From Anodontia alba (taxonomy: Eukaryota > Mollusca > Bivalvia > Lucinida > Lucinidae), in contig OZ024828.1 of assembly GCA_964016985.1 (NCBI GenBank), positions 82,072,033 to 82,136,032 on the forward strand: DNA of 64,000 bases. Reading direction: 5' to 3'. Under the pieces are notes generated by a model. That model saw nothing but the letters and a program-made list of their open reading frames with translations, was not told the DNA's origin and did no database searches. Made by a program: the position numbers and the translations under genes. Below are positions 30,676 through 40,801 of this stretch, one piece after another; the stretch's first letter is position 1; the number at the start of each line of letters is the position of its first letter.

Positions 30676-30830
30676 TAGTGGAGTGGTCTTAATTTCAAGT
30701 GATCTTAATAGCGAAATTTTACTGTATTTCCAATGGAGACCACTATGACCAGAAAGTATATGTCTCACAACTCAAATAGGGTTGCATACAGTGCATAGTC
30801 TGACCTTGGAATTTGCTTTCTGTGCATGCT

Positions 30831-31033
30831 TTATGACCCTTTGTAATGACATGGCACAAATAAATGTCCCAGAATACATTTTGGTGAATAAAAGTATATC
30901 TCTGTTTTTATTTCATATTTCCTGATGAACAGTGTCTCTGGATCTGTCTCTGCATCCCAATCCATGTCAGCACACAGTTTCTGGACATCTGAGATGGAAC
31001 TCAGCCGAGACAGAAAGGGTGTTACAACTAAAC
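30831..31033 (-). CDS. candidate exon, unidentified protein
   Basis: On the minus strand an uninterrupted frame of 67 codons ends at TAA (30831-30833). After a possible acceptor (TTTAG near 31026) it reads VTPFLSRLSSISDVQKLC then ADMDWDAETDPETLFIRKYE. This is acidic, non-repetitive and protein-like, unlike the low-complexity frames elsewhere. I do not recognise the family. The only ATG is internal (MDWDAE). A partly overlapping plus-strand frame is also open, which weakens the case. No neighbour supports a gene here. It could be a terminal exon of a minus-strand gene, or chance. Confidence 0.25.
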
Positions 31034-31371
31034 TTTAAAGTACAACAGAAGAAAAATTATATCATCAGATGAGTTTAATATTCAAATCGCCAACAGTACT
31101 GGATTTCATAGTTAACATTTATTCATAAAAACGAAAACTTCAGAAATAACTTATCTGTTGTCAAATCACACTGTTCAACATAATTCTTCAACATTGCAGT
31201 TTGTACAAAGATGTTTTCACAGAAAATGCAAGCTTACTAACAAGCAAAACGCTCCTCGGTGTACCTTTGTTAAGAGGAATGGATAAACCTTCAAGGGGGG
31301 AGGGGGGGCGGGGGGTAAGTGACACGGTAATATTTGCATCCCTTTTCATTGGGGAAAAGGGGCAGTGGGGT
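31034..31371. other. no gene seen; G-rich run
   Basis: Contains GGGGGGAGGGGGGGCGGGGG at about 31295-31315 on the plus strand. The plus frame 31201-31383 is an artefact of this run. Confidence 0.5.
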
Positions 31372-31530
31372 GGCTATTCTTAAAGGAAATAATTTGCTCC
31401 CAGAGGGAGCAAATTCTTTCCTTTAAGAGTAGCTACCATCTATGTAAGGTTTCAAATACAACTTCTGTCTGTGAAAGTTGTCTCCCTTAATGACAAAAAA
31501 AGTTTTCAAGTGTATCCATTCACATTATAT
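31372..31530. mobile_element. repeat L, copy 3, with hairpin
   Basis: An inverted pair TTAAAGGAAATAATTTGCTC and GAGCAAATTCTTTCCTTTAA at 31380-31428 is followed by the L order GTCTGTGAAAGTTGTCTCCC and CAAGTGTATCCATTCAC. Confidence 0.5.
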
Positions 31531-31562
31531 TCAGAAAAAAAAGCAAAAAAAAAAAAAAAAAA

Positions 31563-31690
31563 ATGATTATTTGATGGCAATTTTCTCCAATTCTCCATAA
31601 AACAACAACAACATATGCTATGGGTGCTACTGATCCACCAAGGTGCTTCTAATGAGTACCCACAACATGTGTTTTAACCACACTGGGAAA
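31563..31690. mobile_element. MITE B, diverged copy
   Basis: TTCTCCATAAAACAAC, CATATGCTATGGGTGCTACT, then GTGCTTCTAATGAGTACCCA and CACAACATGTGTTTTAA. Outer CCAGATAAG ends are not found. Confidence 0.55.
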
Positions 31691-31848
31691 ATTAACCCTG
31701 AATTATCAAATATTCCTCCTTTATAACTCTTCTATGTTTCACATTCTGTTTTATTTGAGTCAGCTTTGAGCCAATTCGAATGAGATATGTGATCCTGAAA
31801 CATTACTTTTCTGCCAGTAGTGCAAAAATATCAACTATTTTATTTCTC

Positions 31849-32063
31849 TTAACCCTAGTCCTGCTGGTCCTGAATATGCCCTGCCTTTGCAAACAGTGCA
31901 GATTCAGATCAGTTTGCTTCTTTAGGAGCCAACAGATCTGGACATCACTGTTTGTCATTCAGTATGTGAATTCGTATCAACAACCTGGATCAAGTAATCT
32001 GATTGGCTGAAAATTTGAAGTGGGCATGGCATCTTAATTTTTTTCAGCAAGACAAGGATTTAA
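31849..32063 (+). mobile_element. MITE F, copy 4
   Basis: TTAACCCTAGTCCTGCTGGT to CAGCAAGACAAGGATTTAA. Core CAGATCAGTTTGCTTC and its mirror are slightly mismatched. Confidence 0.8.
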
Positions 32064-32073
32064 AACATAACAA

Positions 32074-32499
32074 TTAACCTTTCACCTGCAAAATAAAAAC
32101 AGCAGCAGATGACTATTAAAATAGCTTATTTAAAACTGTGCTTGAGATTTCATTCTAGCTGTCTCAAAAGGAGACAACCTGAGTAAAACACCAAGTCCTA
32201 TTTTCAATAAATACATTGTATAGGAACAAATTAAATACTAGTCATCTGCTGAAGATGCCAACAGCATTCTAATGGTTCTCTGTTGAAAACTTACTACTCA
32301 CTAGGCAAATTCAGCAGATGACAAATTGGTGATATTTTTCTCATTTTTCCCAGAAAACAGGTCTTGACATTTCGTGCAATTTGCCTCCTTGGGAGACAAA
32401 TTCCATGAAATGTCTAAACCTGTTAACTGGGAAAAATAAGAAAACATTTCAAAATGTCTGCTGAGATTTTTACCCTGCATACTAAGCGTCGACGGTTAA
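32074..32499. mobile_element. two MITE C copies in tandem
   Basis: 32074-32280 is decayed (AGCAGCAGATGACTA, AGCTGTCTCAAAAGGAGACA, GTCATCTGCTGAAGATGCC). 32286-32499 is better: ACTAGGCAAATTCAGCAGAT, TTTCGTGCAATTTGCCTCC and CCCTGCATACTAAGCG. Confidence 0.6.
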
Positions 32500-32584
32500 A
32501 ACTATTGCTTATTCCGTTTATTTTCTATGAAATGCCATCTTCAGCAACTAAAAACCACAAAACTAACAATTGACATGCCAAGCA

Positions 32585-32670
32585 AAAAAGTGCCTTAGTG
32601 CATATGTGGACCGCAAAGGCCCCCGATATCATATCAGCTTGTGCATATATTTGCATACGTGGAAAAAAAA
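32585..32670. mobile_element. MITE G fragment
   Basis: GTGCCTTAGTGCATATGTGG, then GCAAAGGCCCCCGATATC and TCAGCTTGTGCAT. One arm only. Confidence 0.4.
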
Positions 32671-32712
32671 AAAGTCAACAATATCTTCTCAATGAAAGAA
32701 AAGCCAGTAAAA

Positions 32713-33161
32713 CAGGGCCCAGTTGTTCAAAGCATCAACAGCTTAACTAGCTCTTTAATGACAAACTTTTAACCATTCTCTTGCAGAACACGACATGCCC
32801 TGTCTTAGCAAATACTGCAGATCCAGATCAGTTGGCTTCTGAAGAAGCCAACTGATCTGGATCTGCACTATTTGTAATTAAATATGTGAATTTCTATCAA
32901 AAACCTGGATCAAGTAATCTGATTGGCTGGAAATTAGAAGTGGGCATGGCATCAATTTATTCAGCAAGATAAATGTAGCTGATGTAGCTAAGTATTTTCA
33001 AACACACTGATATTTTTGCTGCAAAAATGTGAGTAGCTTTTGCAATGCAAAAGCTACTCACATTTTTTCAGCAAAAATATATACGCCATATTTCAAGATA
33101 GAAATGTTTTTATCTTTACATTAGCTAACAACTATGTTAAGTTTTGAACAACTGGGCCCTG
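32713..33161. mobile_element. MITE W, with nested F and inner hairpin
   Basis: Ends CAGGGCCCAGTTGTTCAAAG and TTTTGAACAACTGGGCCCTG are inverted. Inside are F copy 5 and a 74 bp near-perfect hairpin at 33009-33082 (GCAAAAATGTGAGTAGCTTT and mirror). CAGGG..CCCTG ends fit hAT-type elements, but no clear 8 bp target duplication was seen. Confidence 0.7.
32769..32975 (+). mobile_element. MITE F, copy 5, inside W
   Basis: TTAACCATTCTCTTGCAGAA to TTATTCAGCAAGATAAATG. Core GATCAGTTGGCTTCTGAAGA and mirror is perfect. The right terminal GGGTTAA is lost. Confidence 0.7.
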
Positions 33162-33169
33162 ATCTTCTG

Positions 33170-33260
33170 GATGTATTGAAAGCAAAGGCTCAGATCAGCA
33201 GACAGATCCAGGCAGTCTGATCGAGGCCTTGACTATTACAGAACAGTTATTACGGAGTTT
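33170..33260. mobile_element. MITE G fragment
   Basis: GAAAGCAAAGGCTCAGATCA, CAGGCAGTCTGATCGAGGCC. Central part only. Confidence 0.4.
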
Positions 33261-33269
33261 TGTTATAAT

Positions 33270-33420
33270 TTTCGGATATATTTTTTTCTCCATAAAAACG
33301 CATTGTAGGTACTCACAAGAAGTGCCTAAGTGAGGTACTTCTAATGACTCACAAATCACGTGTCTTTATAAAGAACTGGAGAAAATTATCCTACCGTTTT
33401 ATCAATAAAATCTTATAACA
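33270..33420. mobile_element. MITE B, copy
   Basis: TTTTTCTCCATAAAAACGCA, GTACTCACAAGAAGTGCCTA then GTGAGGTACTTCTAATG; outer end CTTATAACAAGCC weak. Confidence 0.6.
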
Positions 33421-33486
33421 AGCCTTCTGTCTGTTTTCAGGATCATTGATGCTACAGAATATACAACTATACTAATATAGACACAT

Positions 33487-33680
33487 AGCTTCTGAAAAGA
33501 GGAGGATCAAGGCCTTTTTTTTTTTTAACTTTTTTTTCTGGTTTCTTTATGAAAACATTATGTGTAATCATTAGAAGCTCCTCTGTGAGGCACTTCTAAT
33601 GAGTACCCACAACATATGTTTTCACGGAGAAATGAGAAAACATCATACTTTTGGGTTGACAAAAGATCTCCATATCTGTA
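33487..33680. mobile_element. MITE B, copy
   Basis: TAGCTTCTGAAAAGAGGAGG, TTATGAAAACATTATGTG, ATTAGAAGCTCCTCTGTGAG and CATATGTTTTCACGGAGAAA. Right end CTCCATATCTGTAG. Confidence 0.65.
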
Positions 33681-33910
33681 GTAATGGGAAAGATCCAAAT
33701 CAGACTAAACCGATGCCCTCACCGACTCCTTGCTGTCTACATATGCCCAGAAGATGTATTTCACATGATGCGGCCGATATGGTACATAAGGCACCTTCAG
33801 CATGCATAAGCTCAACTGCCTTCCGTTACCGCTGCATCCAATTTTGCTAATATTGCTAAATATTTAACATCTGCTGTAATTATTTCAAAATGGCCCCTCT
33901 GCAGAGGAAT

Positions 33911-34134
33911 TACCATAATAACTCTTAATATTATTGGGACAAACAGGCCTGAGCAAACAGTGTAGATCCAGATCAGATGCTGCAGAATGTGGCATCTAAT
34001 CAGGGTCTACACTGTTTGCCACTCATCCAGCACTATTTTAGACACATCAACAGGTAGTAAAATAGACTTGTTCAAATTTTAGGACATGTATGGTAAGGAA
34101 TTATGGTGTCCAAATACTTTGGGTAAATACAGTA
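33911..34134. mobile_element. MITE E, complete copy
   Basis: TA-bounded: CCATAATAACTCTTAATATT to CTTTGGGTAAATACAG. Hairpin CAGATGCTGCAGAATGTGGC. A G element begins 4 bp after it. Confidence 0.75.
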
Positions 34135-34137
34135 TAT

Positions 34138-34373
34138 GATGCACAACATGGGGAAAAGGCCCTTATGGCATGTGCGAACAGTAAATGTCCAGGTGAGCGT
34201 GTGCATTCATGCAGTCTGATCTATATATCTCTGTTCGTCAACATATACTAAAATATCTACTGATTCTGTAAGTGGGCAATGAAGGCCCTGATCAGCCTGC
34301 ACAACTGCACAAGCTGATCTGGGCCTGCGCTGTCCGCAAATTGCATAAAGGCCCTTTCCGTATGTTGCACATC
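34138..34373. mobile_element. MITE G, complete copy, variant ends
   Basis: Ends GATGCACAACATGGGGAAAA and TTTCCGTATGTTGCACATC are inverted and differ from the CGAAAACGTGCC type. Inner hairpin CTGCACAACTGCACAAGCTG plus a second at CATTCATGCAG. Confidence 0.7.
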
Positions 34374-34499
34374 ATTTGAAAATAAAAGCTGAAAACAGAA
34401 CTTAATAATTCCTTCAAACTATTTGCATTGAAGGAACTATCAAGCCTGTTTTCTAAAGCAATAACAAAATACAGTGTATATTTCTGAAAATGCATTATG

Positions 34500-34995
34500 C
34501 AATCTGCTAAAACGCAAATTCAGCATAATAAAAAGGCAATAGCCATGTAAAAAATTTTTTTCTTATTTCCCCACAAAAAACATATGTTTTGGGTACTCAC
34601 TGGAATTGCCTCAGTGAGGCATTTCTATAGAGTACCCACACAAAATATTTTGATGCAGCCAAGTAAGAAAAATTTTAATACATTTTGTACCTTGTTGTTA
34701 AAGAAAAAGCATCTTACCCAGAGCCATGGTGAAGGATTCACAGCCTAAATTTTCAGACAGACACGGCTGAGAAAACAGTGAAGACGCAGATGAGATGCTG
34801 CTGAATGTGGCATCTGATCAGTGAGTGCCTACACTGCCACTCAGTCACTCACCTGACAGTTTTTACACTTTTATGTATTTCCCCATAAAAACATATGATG
34901 TGGGTACTCATTAGAAGTACCTCACTGAAGAGCTTCTAAGGAGTACTGACAACATATGTTTTTATGGAGAACTGGGGAAAACTATCCAAGAACTA
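34500..34995. mobile_element. B, E and B fragments in series
   Basis: 34500-34730 is a B element (GGTACTCACTGGAATTGCCT and mirror). 34755-34865 is half an E element (CAGATGAGATGCTGCTGAAT hairpin, ACTGCCACTCAGTC). 34866-34995 is a B core (GGTACTCATTAGAAGTACCT). The E element stops where the second B starts, so B may have inserted into E. Confidence 0.55.
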
Positions 34996-35334
34996 TCATC
35001 AAAAAATATTCTCCCTGAATTATGCTATATTATGCCTAAAAAAAAAGTTTGTTTAGGGCAACCTGACCCTATTTCGATTTTTTGGTGATAGCTATTTTTT
35101 TTTTTTTTCAATATTTCTAGTAAATAAAAGAAGAAAAATCCAGTTTTAATGGTAATATTTGCAATTTTTTCTATATAAAAATTCTTTTTTTGAAAATTGC
35201 ACCTACCCTACATGTACCTATCATTTTTTTAGATGTTATCCTAAACAAACAATTTTTATGTTTAGGCCTAATATCACCTCATTTATCACCTAATCCTGAA
35301 CTGAATTTCAAGGAAATAAAGTGATCTGCAAGGT
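34996..35334. other. no gene seen
   Basis: AT-rich with A and T runs. No family match. Confidence 0.45.
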
Positions 35335-35525
35335 AGGAAAAAGGTACCTTCGTACATGTGCACCCAAAAAAGATTTAAATCAACCTGCGTATCTACACAG
35401 TCTGGTCAGTCTTCGTTGTCCACGAAGAAAATTTGCAACCCTTTCTATCCAAAATATGCCCAGTGAAGATTTAAGCTAAGATCAGCTTGCATGACTGCAA
35501 AGGTACATTTTCTGACACTGCAGCT
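35335..35525. mobile_element. MITE G, shortened copy
   Basis: AAAGGTACCTTCGTACATGT to AAAGGTACATTTTCTGACAC, with CAACCTGCGTATCTACACAG and GATCAGCTTGCATGACTGCA. Confidence 0.6.
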
Positions 35526-35601
35526 CAAGAGGTTCAAGTGGGTGCTTCAAGTACAAAGGTTATCAAAAGGTAAGTAACAGAATCTGCCAGGAAACATATA
35601 T

Positions 35602-35899
35602 AATTAACTTATTATTGCCGTAACTTTAGCATGCTAAGGAGACAGTTTGCATGAACTGTCAAAGCCTATTTTCTGGGGAAAAAAATGATTGAAATGTCAT
35701 CAATTTGTCTTCTACTAAATTTGCCCACAGAGTGATAAAGGTTAAAAAGACTTGTCATTTCATGCAGACTGTATGCTAAGGAAATAGTTTGCATGAAATT
35801 TCAAAGCATATTTTCTGGAGAAAAAAAAAAAAAAAAAATATTAAAAAATATCATCAGTTTGGGGTCTGGTGAATTTGCCAATAGAGTGGAAAAGGTTAA
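35602..35899. mobile_element. two right halves of MITE C
   Basis: Each has GGAGACAGTTTGCATGAA-type sequence, CTATTTTCTGGGG and ends AGAGTG..AAAGGTTAA (35743 and 35899). The left arms are nearly absent, so both may be deletion products or one duplicated half. Confidence 0.6.
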
Positions 35900-36528
35900 T
35901 TGGTTAGAAGCTCTTAAAAAGTTGGAGGAAACATGAACTCTTAATTTCTGATTTAAGACTTTTTTGTCTATGACGGAAACTACATATACTTTTGGTCAAA
36001 CCTGTTTGTAACATTAATAATGAGAATACAGTGTACCGGTAATTCATCTGCTGTTCATTCGTATCTCTGATAGACAGAATCTTCTAGTTTGATTCAATAT
36101 GTATTAACTTTCAACTTAAAAAATTGCTTTTTTCTGATCCCTAATGTTTGATGTTTTTGTAACATACAAGTATTTTCAAAATTCTAAAAATTATGAGCAA
36201 GTGGAATATGTTGAAAACAGCCAATCATTCAATGGGAAGATTCAGATATTCATTTTCTTCTTCCAATAACACAATTAATACTAACATTTAATAACTTGAG
36301 AAAAAGTACTTCGCATGTTAACAGCTTACACCTTCTGAGAAGTGTTGGGGGAAAAAACTTTCCAAGACAGGATAAAAACACCATAGTTTCATATAGATAC
36401 TTTTACTGTTTGTGAAGTTTTACACTTCTATCTATTTACCGTAAAACAGTCTGTGATGCAGCAATCCAAATACAGTGGTATCAAAAATAGATATTGTCCT
36501 CACTTCTCAAAAAAATAAAAACACAAAA
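35900..36528. other. no gene seen
   Basis: About 630 bp of AT-rich sequence without repeat or exon signals. Confidence 0.5.
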
Positions 36529-36710
36529 CAGGGGCCATCCTAGAGCTTTCAGGGAGGGAGAAGTTTTGCGACATATTTAGGATTTTAGGCAGAAGTTGGA
36601 TTTCCATATACATTCTATACATTTTCACTTCTCCCACAGCTCAAGATAGGGAGAAGTCAGCCAGCTTAGGGAGACTTTTTTTCCCAAATCACCCTCTAGG
36701 ATGACCCCTG
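36529..36710. mobile_element. MITE X, hAT-like ends
   Basis: CAGGGGCCATCCTAGAG and CTCTAGGATGACCCCTG are near-perfect inverted ends. An inner inverted pair GGGAGAAGTTTTG and CACTTCTCCC follows. Flanks ACACAAAA and CAAAAAAA could be a mutated 8 bp duplication. Confidence 0.65.
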
Positions 36711-36757
36711 CAAAAAAACCTTGAATGCACTATAGGTATTCATTAGATTGCAAAGTA

Positions 36758-36975
36758 CAATAAATCTCCTAAAATTCTGAAAACTTTATTCCATACTTTT
36801 GTGGCCTAAATGTTGCTGTTTATGCAATTGTTACTAACAAATACTTAGTAGGATGGCAAACAGTGTAGACCCTGATCAGACTGTCCCTTCTGGAACAGTC
36901 TGATCTGGGTCTGTACTATTTGCATAAGACATTTTATCAGTAACTTTGGTGTACCAAATTTTAGGACATTTACTG
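36758..36975. mobile_element. MITE M, copy 2
   Basis: TA-bounded, CAATAAATCTCCTAAAATTC to TTAGGACATTTACTG. Core GATCAGACTGTCCCTTCTGG, mirror CAGTCTGATC. Confidence 0.7.
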
Positions 36976-37050
36976 TACACATAAATAAGATTGCAATGTA
37001 ATTGTTGGATACTGACAATTAATGTTTCATGAAGAAATCAGAAAAAATCA

Positions 37051-37240
37051 TAGGTCTTGATAAGAGGGAGTATCAGGTAAATATTGTTCTTATTTCTTGA
37101 CGAAAACATATGTTGTGGTACTCATTAGAAGCGCCTCACCAAGGCGCTTCTAATGAGTACCCACAACATATGTTTTCATCAAGAAATAAGAAAAATATAG
37201 ATACTTTTTGGTTGAAAAAAGCGTCTTATCAAGCGCTATG
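37051..37240. mobile_element. MITE B, near-perfect hairpin
   Basis: Left GTCTTGATAAGAGGGAGTAT, right CGTCTTATCAAGCGCTATG. The core GAAGCGCCTCACCAAGGCGC then TTC has arms of about 55 bp reaching TTATTTCTTGACGAAAAC. Confidence 0.75.
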
Positions 37241-37669
37241 AAAAATACCAACATTTTCTGTCAAATTAAAATATCTCAGTTATATATTATATTTTATCAT
37301 TTAGCTGGCTGATTTGGTTAAAACTCTCATATAAAATTCAGTACAAACAAACATCGGGCCAATCAATATTGGTCCAAGCAAGTTATTTTTATATAAATGC
37401 TATTTACATAATATATACAAATATTTAACAGTCAACACAAGTTTAATAAAGATCAATAAAGTACCTAAAATTGCATATATCTCTCTTTGTCCAGATAACA
37501 GCAATTTATACTATCAGAATTAACAAATGAACAAAACTAAAGTGAAACACGGGATTTGTAAAGTGGCGTTACTTCAGCTTAAGAGGGTACTCTATAAAGA
37601 AGCAATTAAAAACTTTTTCAAGGTTTAGAAAAGATTTTACAATTCCTGTACACATTTAAAAATAAAGTA
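37241..37669. other. no gene seen
   Basis: AT-rich spacer without a recognised family. Confidence 0.45.
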
Positions 37670-37880
37670 CTGTAATAGCCCTGTTGGGGCAGAAAGGTCT
37701 GAGCAAACAGTGTTGACCCAGATCAGATGCAGCATCTAATCAGGGTCTATACAGTTTGCCACTCATCCAGCAATTTTACACACATCAACAGGTAAAAAAA
37801 TGGATTCATTCAAACTTCAGGACACATAAATATGATAAGGACTTGGAATGGCCTGATACATGTATTTAGGGTAATTACAG
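37670..37880. mobile_element. MITE E
   Basis: CTGTAATAGCCCTGTTGGGG to TATTTAGGGTAATTACAG. The hairpin turn is reduced to GATCAGATGCAGCATCTAAT. Confidence 0.75.
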
Positions 37881-38089
37881 GAGTTTTATTACCAGCTTAT
37901 GGTTTTATAGACACTGCATCATGCTCAAAGACAGCAGATAATACAGAACATGATAAAAGAACCCTTAAAAGGCTAATGCAGACTACAAAGGTTCTGACGA
38001 GCCTGTGGTGTTGCTGTCTGATCACAGTCTTTATATATAATTCCCGCGTAGTATCCAACTAAATATGCGACTCTTGTTATCTTGTAGTT

Positions 38090-38369
38090 AAAGAGACTCT
38101 GAAATACGGTACATACCTTGACATATCTGATTTGCAAAATTGGGGATAAAATGTATCAAACAGCCACATTTCACAAATGAATTATGTAGTGAGATATATT
38201 GAAATATTGTGGAAAAGAGGAGAAATTGCTCCTTTGAAGAAATTTCTCCTCTTTTCCACAATATTTTTTACCTGTTGTTAGATTTCCATGTTGAAACAGG
38301 GACAAGATTTTCACTTTGAGATAAGCAGTTATTCGAGATAAGCAGAGTCGAGATAACGAGAGTTGACTG
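38090..38369. mobile_element. MITE K, copy 1
   Basis: Right end GTCGAGATAACGAGAGTTGA then CTG and TA. Left end decayed. Core hairpin 38212-38274 (ATTGTGGAAAAGAGGAGAAA with mirror). A pogo/Tigger-like element, by analogy with copy 2. Confidence 0.65.
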
Positions 38370-38371
38370 TA

Positions 38372-38500
38372 TTTTTATTTCTCCACAGAAATATGTTGTG
38401 TGAACTCGTTAGAAGCACATCATAACATGTTTTTGTGAAGAAAAAATATTGATACTTCTCGGTCGAAAAAAATATTAACACCTTATCTGAAGTTATAATG
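38372..38500. mobile_element. MITE B, shortened core
   Basis: TTTATTTCTCCACAGAAATA, GAACTCGTTAGAAGCACATC then CATAACATGTTTTTGTG. The right half of the hairpin is partly deleted. Adjacent to K copy 1. Confidence 0.55.
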
Positions 38501-38549
38501 TATACTTTTGTCACCTGCACACAGAATCACTGAATAACAAAGAATAAAG

Positions 38550-38800
38550 CCGCACAGGCCCTTATTAGTCTATGCATCTTCAGTCAGACCAGGTGTTTGA
38601 AGGCAAACAGAAAAGATCCTGCTCAGTCTGCATGCATGTTCCTAGCTCTAGGTACATTGTAAGAGGGACAGCCAGGTAAATATTTTTCTATTTTTTCACA
38701 ATGAGTATCTACATGGTTACAAGAACACTTTTTTGAGATATAACATAAATTGCTTTCTGGAGAAATAAGACAAATATCAAGGTGTTTTGGGTGAGGTTGT
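38550..38800. mobile_element. G fragment and half a B element
   Basis: CACAGGCCCTTATTAGTCTA and CTCAGTCTGCATGCATGTTC are G-like. CTAGCTCTAGGTACATTGTA, GGTAAATATTTTTC and GGAGAAATAAGACAAATATC are B-like without the central hairpin. Confidence 0.4.
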
Positions 38801-38805
38801 AAAAG

Positions 38806-38814
38806 CCCCCCCCG

Positions 38815-38850
<36 letters not shown>
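38806..38850. repeat. poly-C tract of about 45 bp
   Basis: C run with one G at 38814, ending in GGGTTGGGG. It could be an assembly-sensitive length. Confidence 0.9.
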
Positions 38851-38852
<2 letters not shown>

Positions 38853-38959
38853 GTTGGGGAGTATCTCATCTTATACCATATTTTTTTGTAAATAAGGGAT
38901 TGTTTGCATTGCCTTGCCTCATATTTCATATTTGTTCCATTCTGAAATAAGTATATGAT

Positions 38960-39125
38960 TCTATTCTATTTCCCCATAAAAACATATGTTGTTGGTAGTC
39001 ATTAGATGTGCCTCACCAAGGCACTTCTAATGAGTACCACAACATCATGTTTTCATGAAGAAATAAGAAAAATATTGATGATTTTCTGTTGGAAAAAAAA
39101 TTCTTTATCTGGAGCTATGTCCATT
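38960..39125. mobile_element. MITE B
   Basis: CTATTTCCCCATAAAAACAT, GTGCCTCACCAAGGCACTTC hairpin, and right end TTCTTTATCTGGAGCTATG. Confidence 0.7.
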
Positions 39126-39779
39126 TCATTTAAAAAATAAACTTTTCTACAAGTATGAAATACACTAAAAGGTATGCTTTCACCAGACCAGACACATAAA
39201 TCTTGATATGTCATTAATATAGAGAAAAATTTCCAGGTAAGATTGTAGACAATGACAGAAGGTGTGTGGATACATCATTATCTCCTTTAAACAGTACCCT
39301 TTAGCAAAAGCAATTATGAACATCTGTTTTCAATGAATTATGCATAATTATGCCCTTTAAATATGAACACAGTATTTACATGCTTAAAAGACATACACAC
39401 CAAGCAGATTTTTATGCGAGCTTACAATTCAGCTCCTGGTAAAATAGTTTTATAGCTCTAGAGCGGGTATCCACATAATATTTTTCTCATTTCTTGAGCT
39501 TTGAGATGGGTCAGCAAATGTAGTTGAAATACCCACTACTGGCATGATCTGGACCTTATCTGTGTCCCTTCCAAATAAGGAGTTAATGTCTAAGCAAATA
39601 ACATAACATGTACATGTGCATGTCTTTCCAAAAGTAAAGGGGAAAAAAAAAAAAAAAATGTAGGTTGGCCCAAACTCACATTTACTTTTCAAATGACTGC
39701 ACTAGTACCAATCTATTTAAAAATGTAGCATTAATAGTATTTTTTCATTTGGCCCATTCCTAACAATTTAAGGTGCTTT
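39126..39779. other. no gene seen; B scrap
   Basis: ATAGCTCTAGAGCGGGTATC near 39453 and TTTTTCTCATTTCTTGAG are the left arm of a B element. No gene signal. Confidence 0.4.
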
Positions 39780-39975
39780 TTTTTTCCATTCTAAAAAGTA
39801 CTGATTTTTTTCTGATTTCTCCAAACAAAATATATGTTGTGGATACTCATTAGAATGAGAACCCACAACAAGCTTTTGTGGAGAAACAGTAAAAGTAAGA
39901 CCAGATGCCACTATTCTGCAGTGTCTGAACTGGGTCTACACTGTTTGCTAAGCCTGTCTGTCTGTAGTAATCTGC
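39780..39975. mobile_element. short B element, then half an E
   Basis: GATACTCATTAGAATGAGAA is a B core with its turn deleted. From 39899 GACCAGATGCCACTATTCTG and CACTGTTTGCTAAGCCTGTC are E-like. Confidence 0.5.
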
Positions 39976-40241
39976 CTTTCATGCATGCAAATAATGGGTA
40001 ACAGTCTAAAAATACAAAATAAATTAGGGTGAGAAATTTTACAAAGGTGAATGATTTTTTGCTTATTAAAAATATAACAAGACAGTATAAAAGCTTTTTT
40101 TGATTAAAACTACTTAAATAATAATAAAAAAAAAAAAAGAAGCAAAAATACATATCTTTGTAAGACAGTTTCAAAATGGAATGAAATATTTGACTTTGAG
40201 GCATTATACATGTACATCTACCATACACTCAGCCATCCTAC

Positions 40242-40374
40242 TTTTGTCTTGACATTTCATGTGAATTATCTGCCAAGCAGATGATTCACATGAAATGCCA
40301 AGTCATATTTTCTCTGAAAAATAATACAAATTAGAATGATGTCTGCCACAATTATGTTTAGCGCTTAAGGGTTA
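40242..40374. mobile_element. MITE D, short copy
   Basis: TTGTCTTGACATTTCATGTG, palindrome TCTGCCAAGCAGA, right end GCGCTTAAGGGTTAA. The left terminus is missing. Confidence 0.65.
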
Positions 40375-40801
40375 ACTTTAGCCCAGTTTTAGACAGACAA
40401 AGATTTCAACATTTTTCTTGAAAACAACAAAAGTTCAATACATGAATAAATCATGTTTGATCAATACTGCTGCATCTTAATTAATGATTTTCATGCAATG
40501 TTACTGAGTCCAGATCAAACTGTGTAATCAGTTTACATCTATAAACATTGCATACCAAAGATGACAAGAGTGCATCTCTTAAAAATAACTAAGTTTTGAA
40601 ACAACAATGGATGCCCTTGGATTTCTACTGGTTAAAACATAGCTTCCAATGGTTTTGCTATAGGCTTTTTAAAGCTTTTACAGAGAAAACCAGCAATTAA
40701 ATTTTAAACTCTACAAAAATGTGTTACTGGTGCAGTTTTCTCCACAGACAAACCATAGTGTCAGTACAAGTATGTGGAACCTAAAGTGCCATTCAAAACT
40801 A
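40375..40801. other. no gene seen
   Basis: No repeat or exon signal in about 430 bp. Confidence 0.45.

Larger units (their letters stand above)
30175..30724. mobile_element. MITE Q, host of two nested MITEs
   Basis: TA-bounded, with ends CAGTAAAATTCCGCTATCGT and TAGCGAAATTTTACTG. When the inner M and F elements are removed, about 160 bp remain, including the inverted GGGATGGTCTTAA and GGAGTGGTCTTAA segments. CAGT ends with a TA target suggest Tc1/mariner-pogo mobilisation. Confidence 0.75.
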
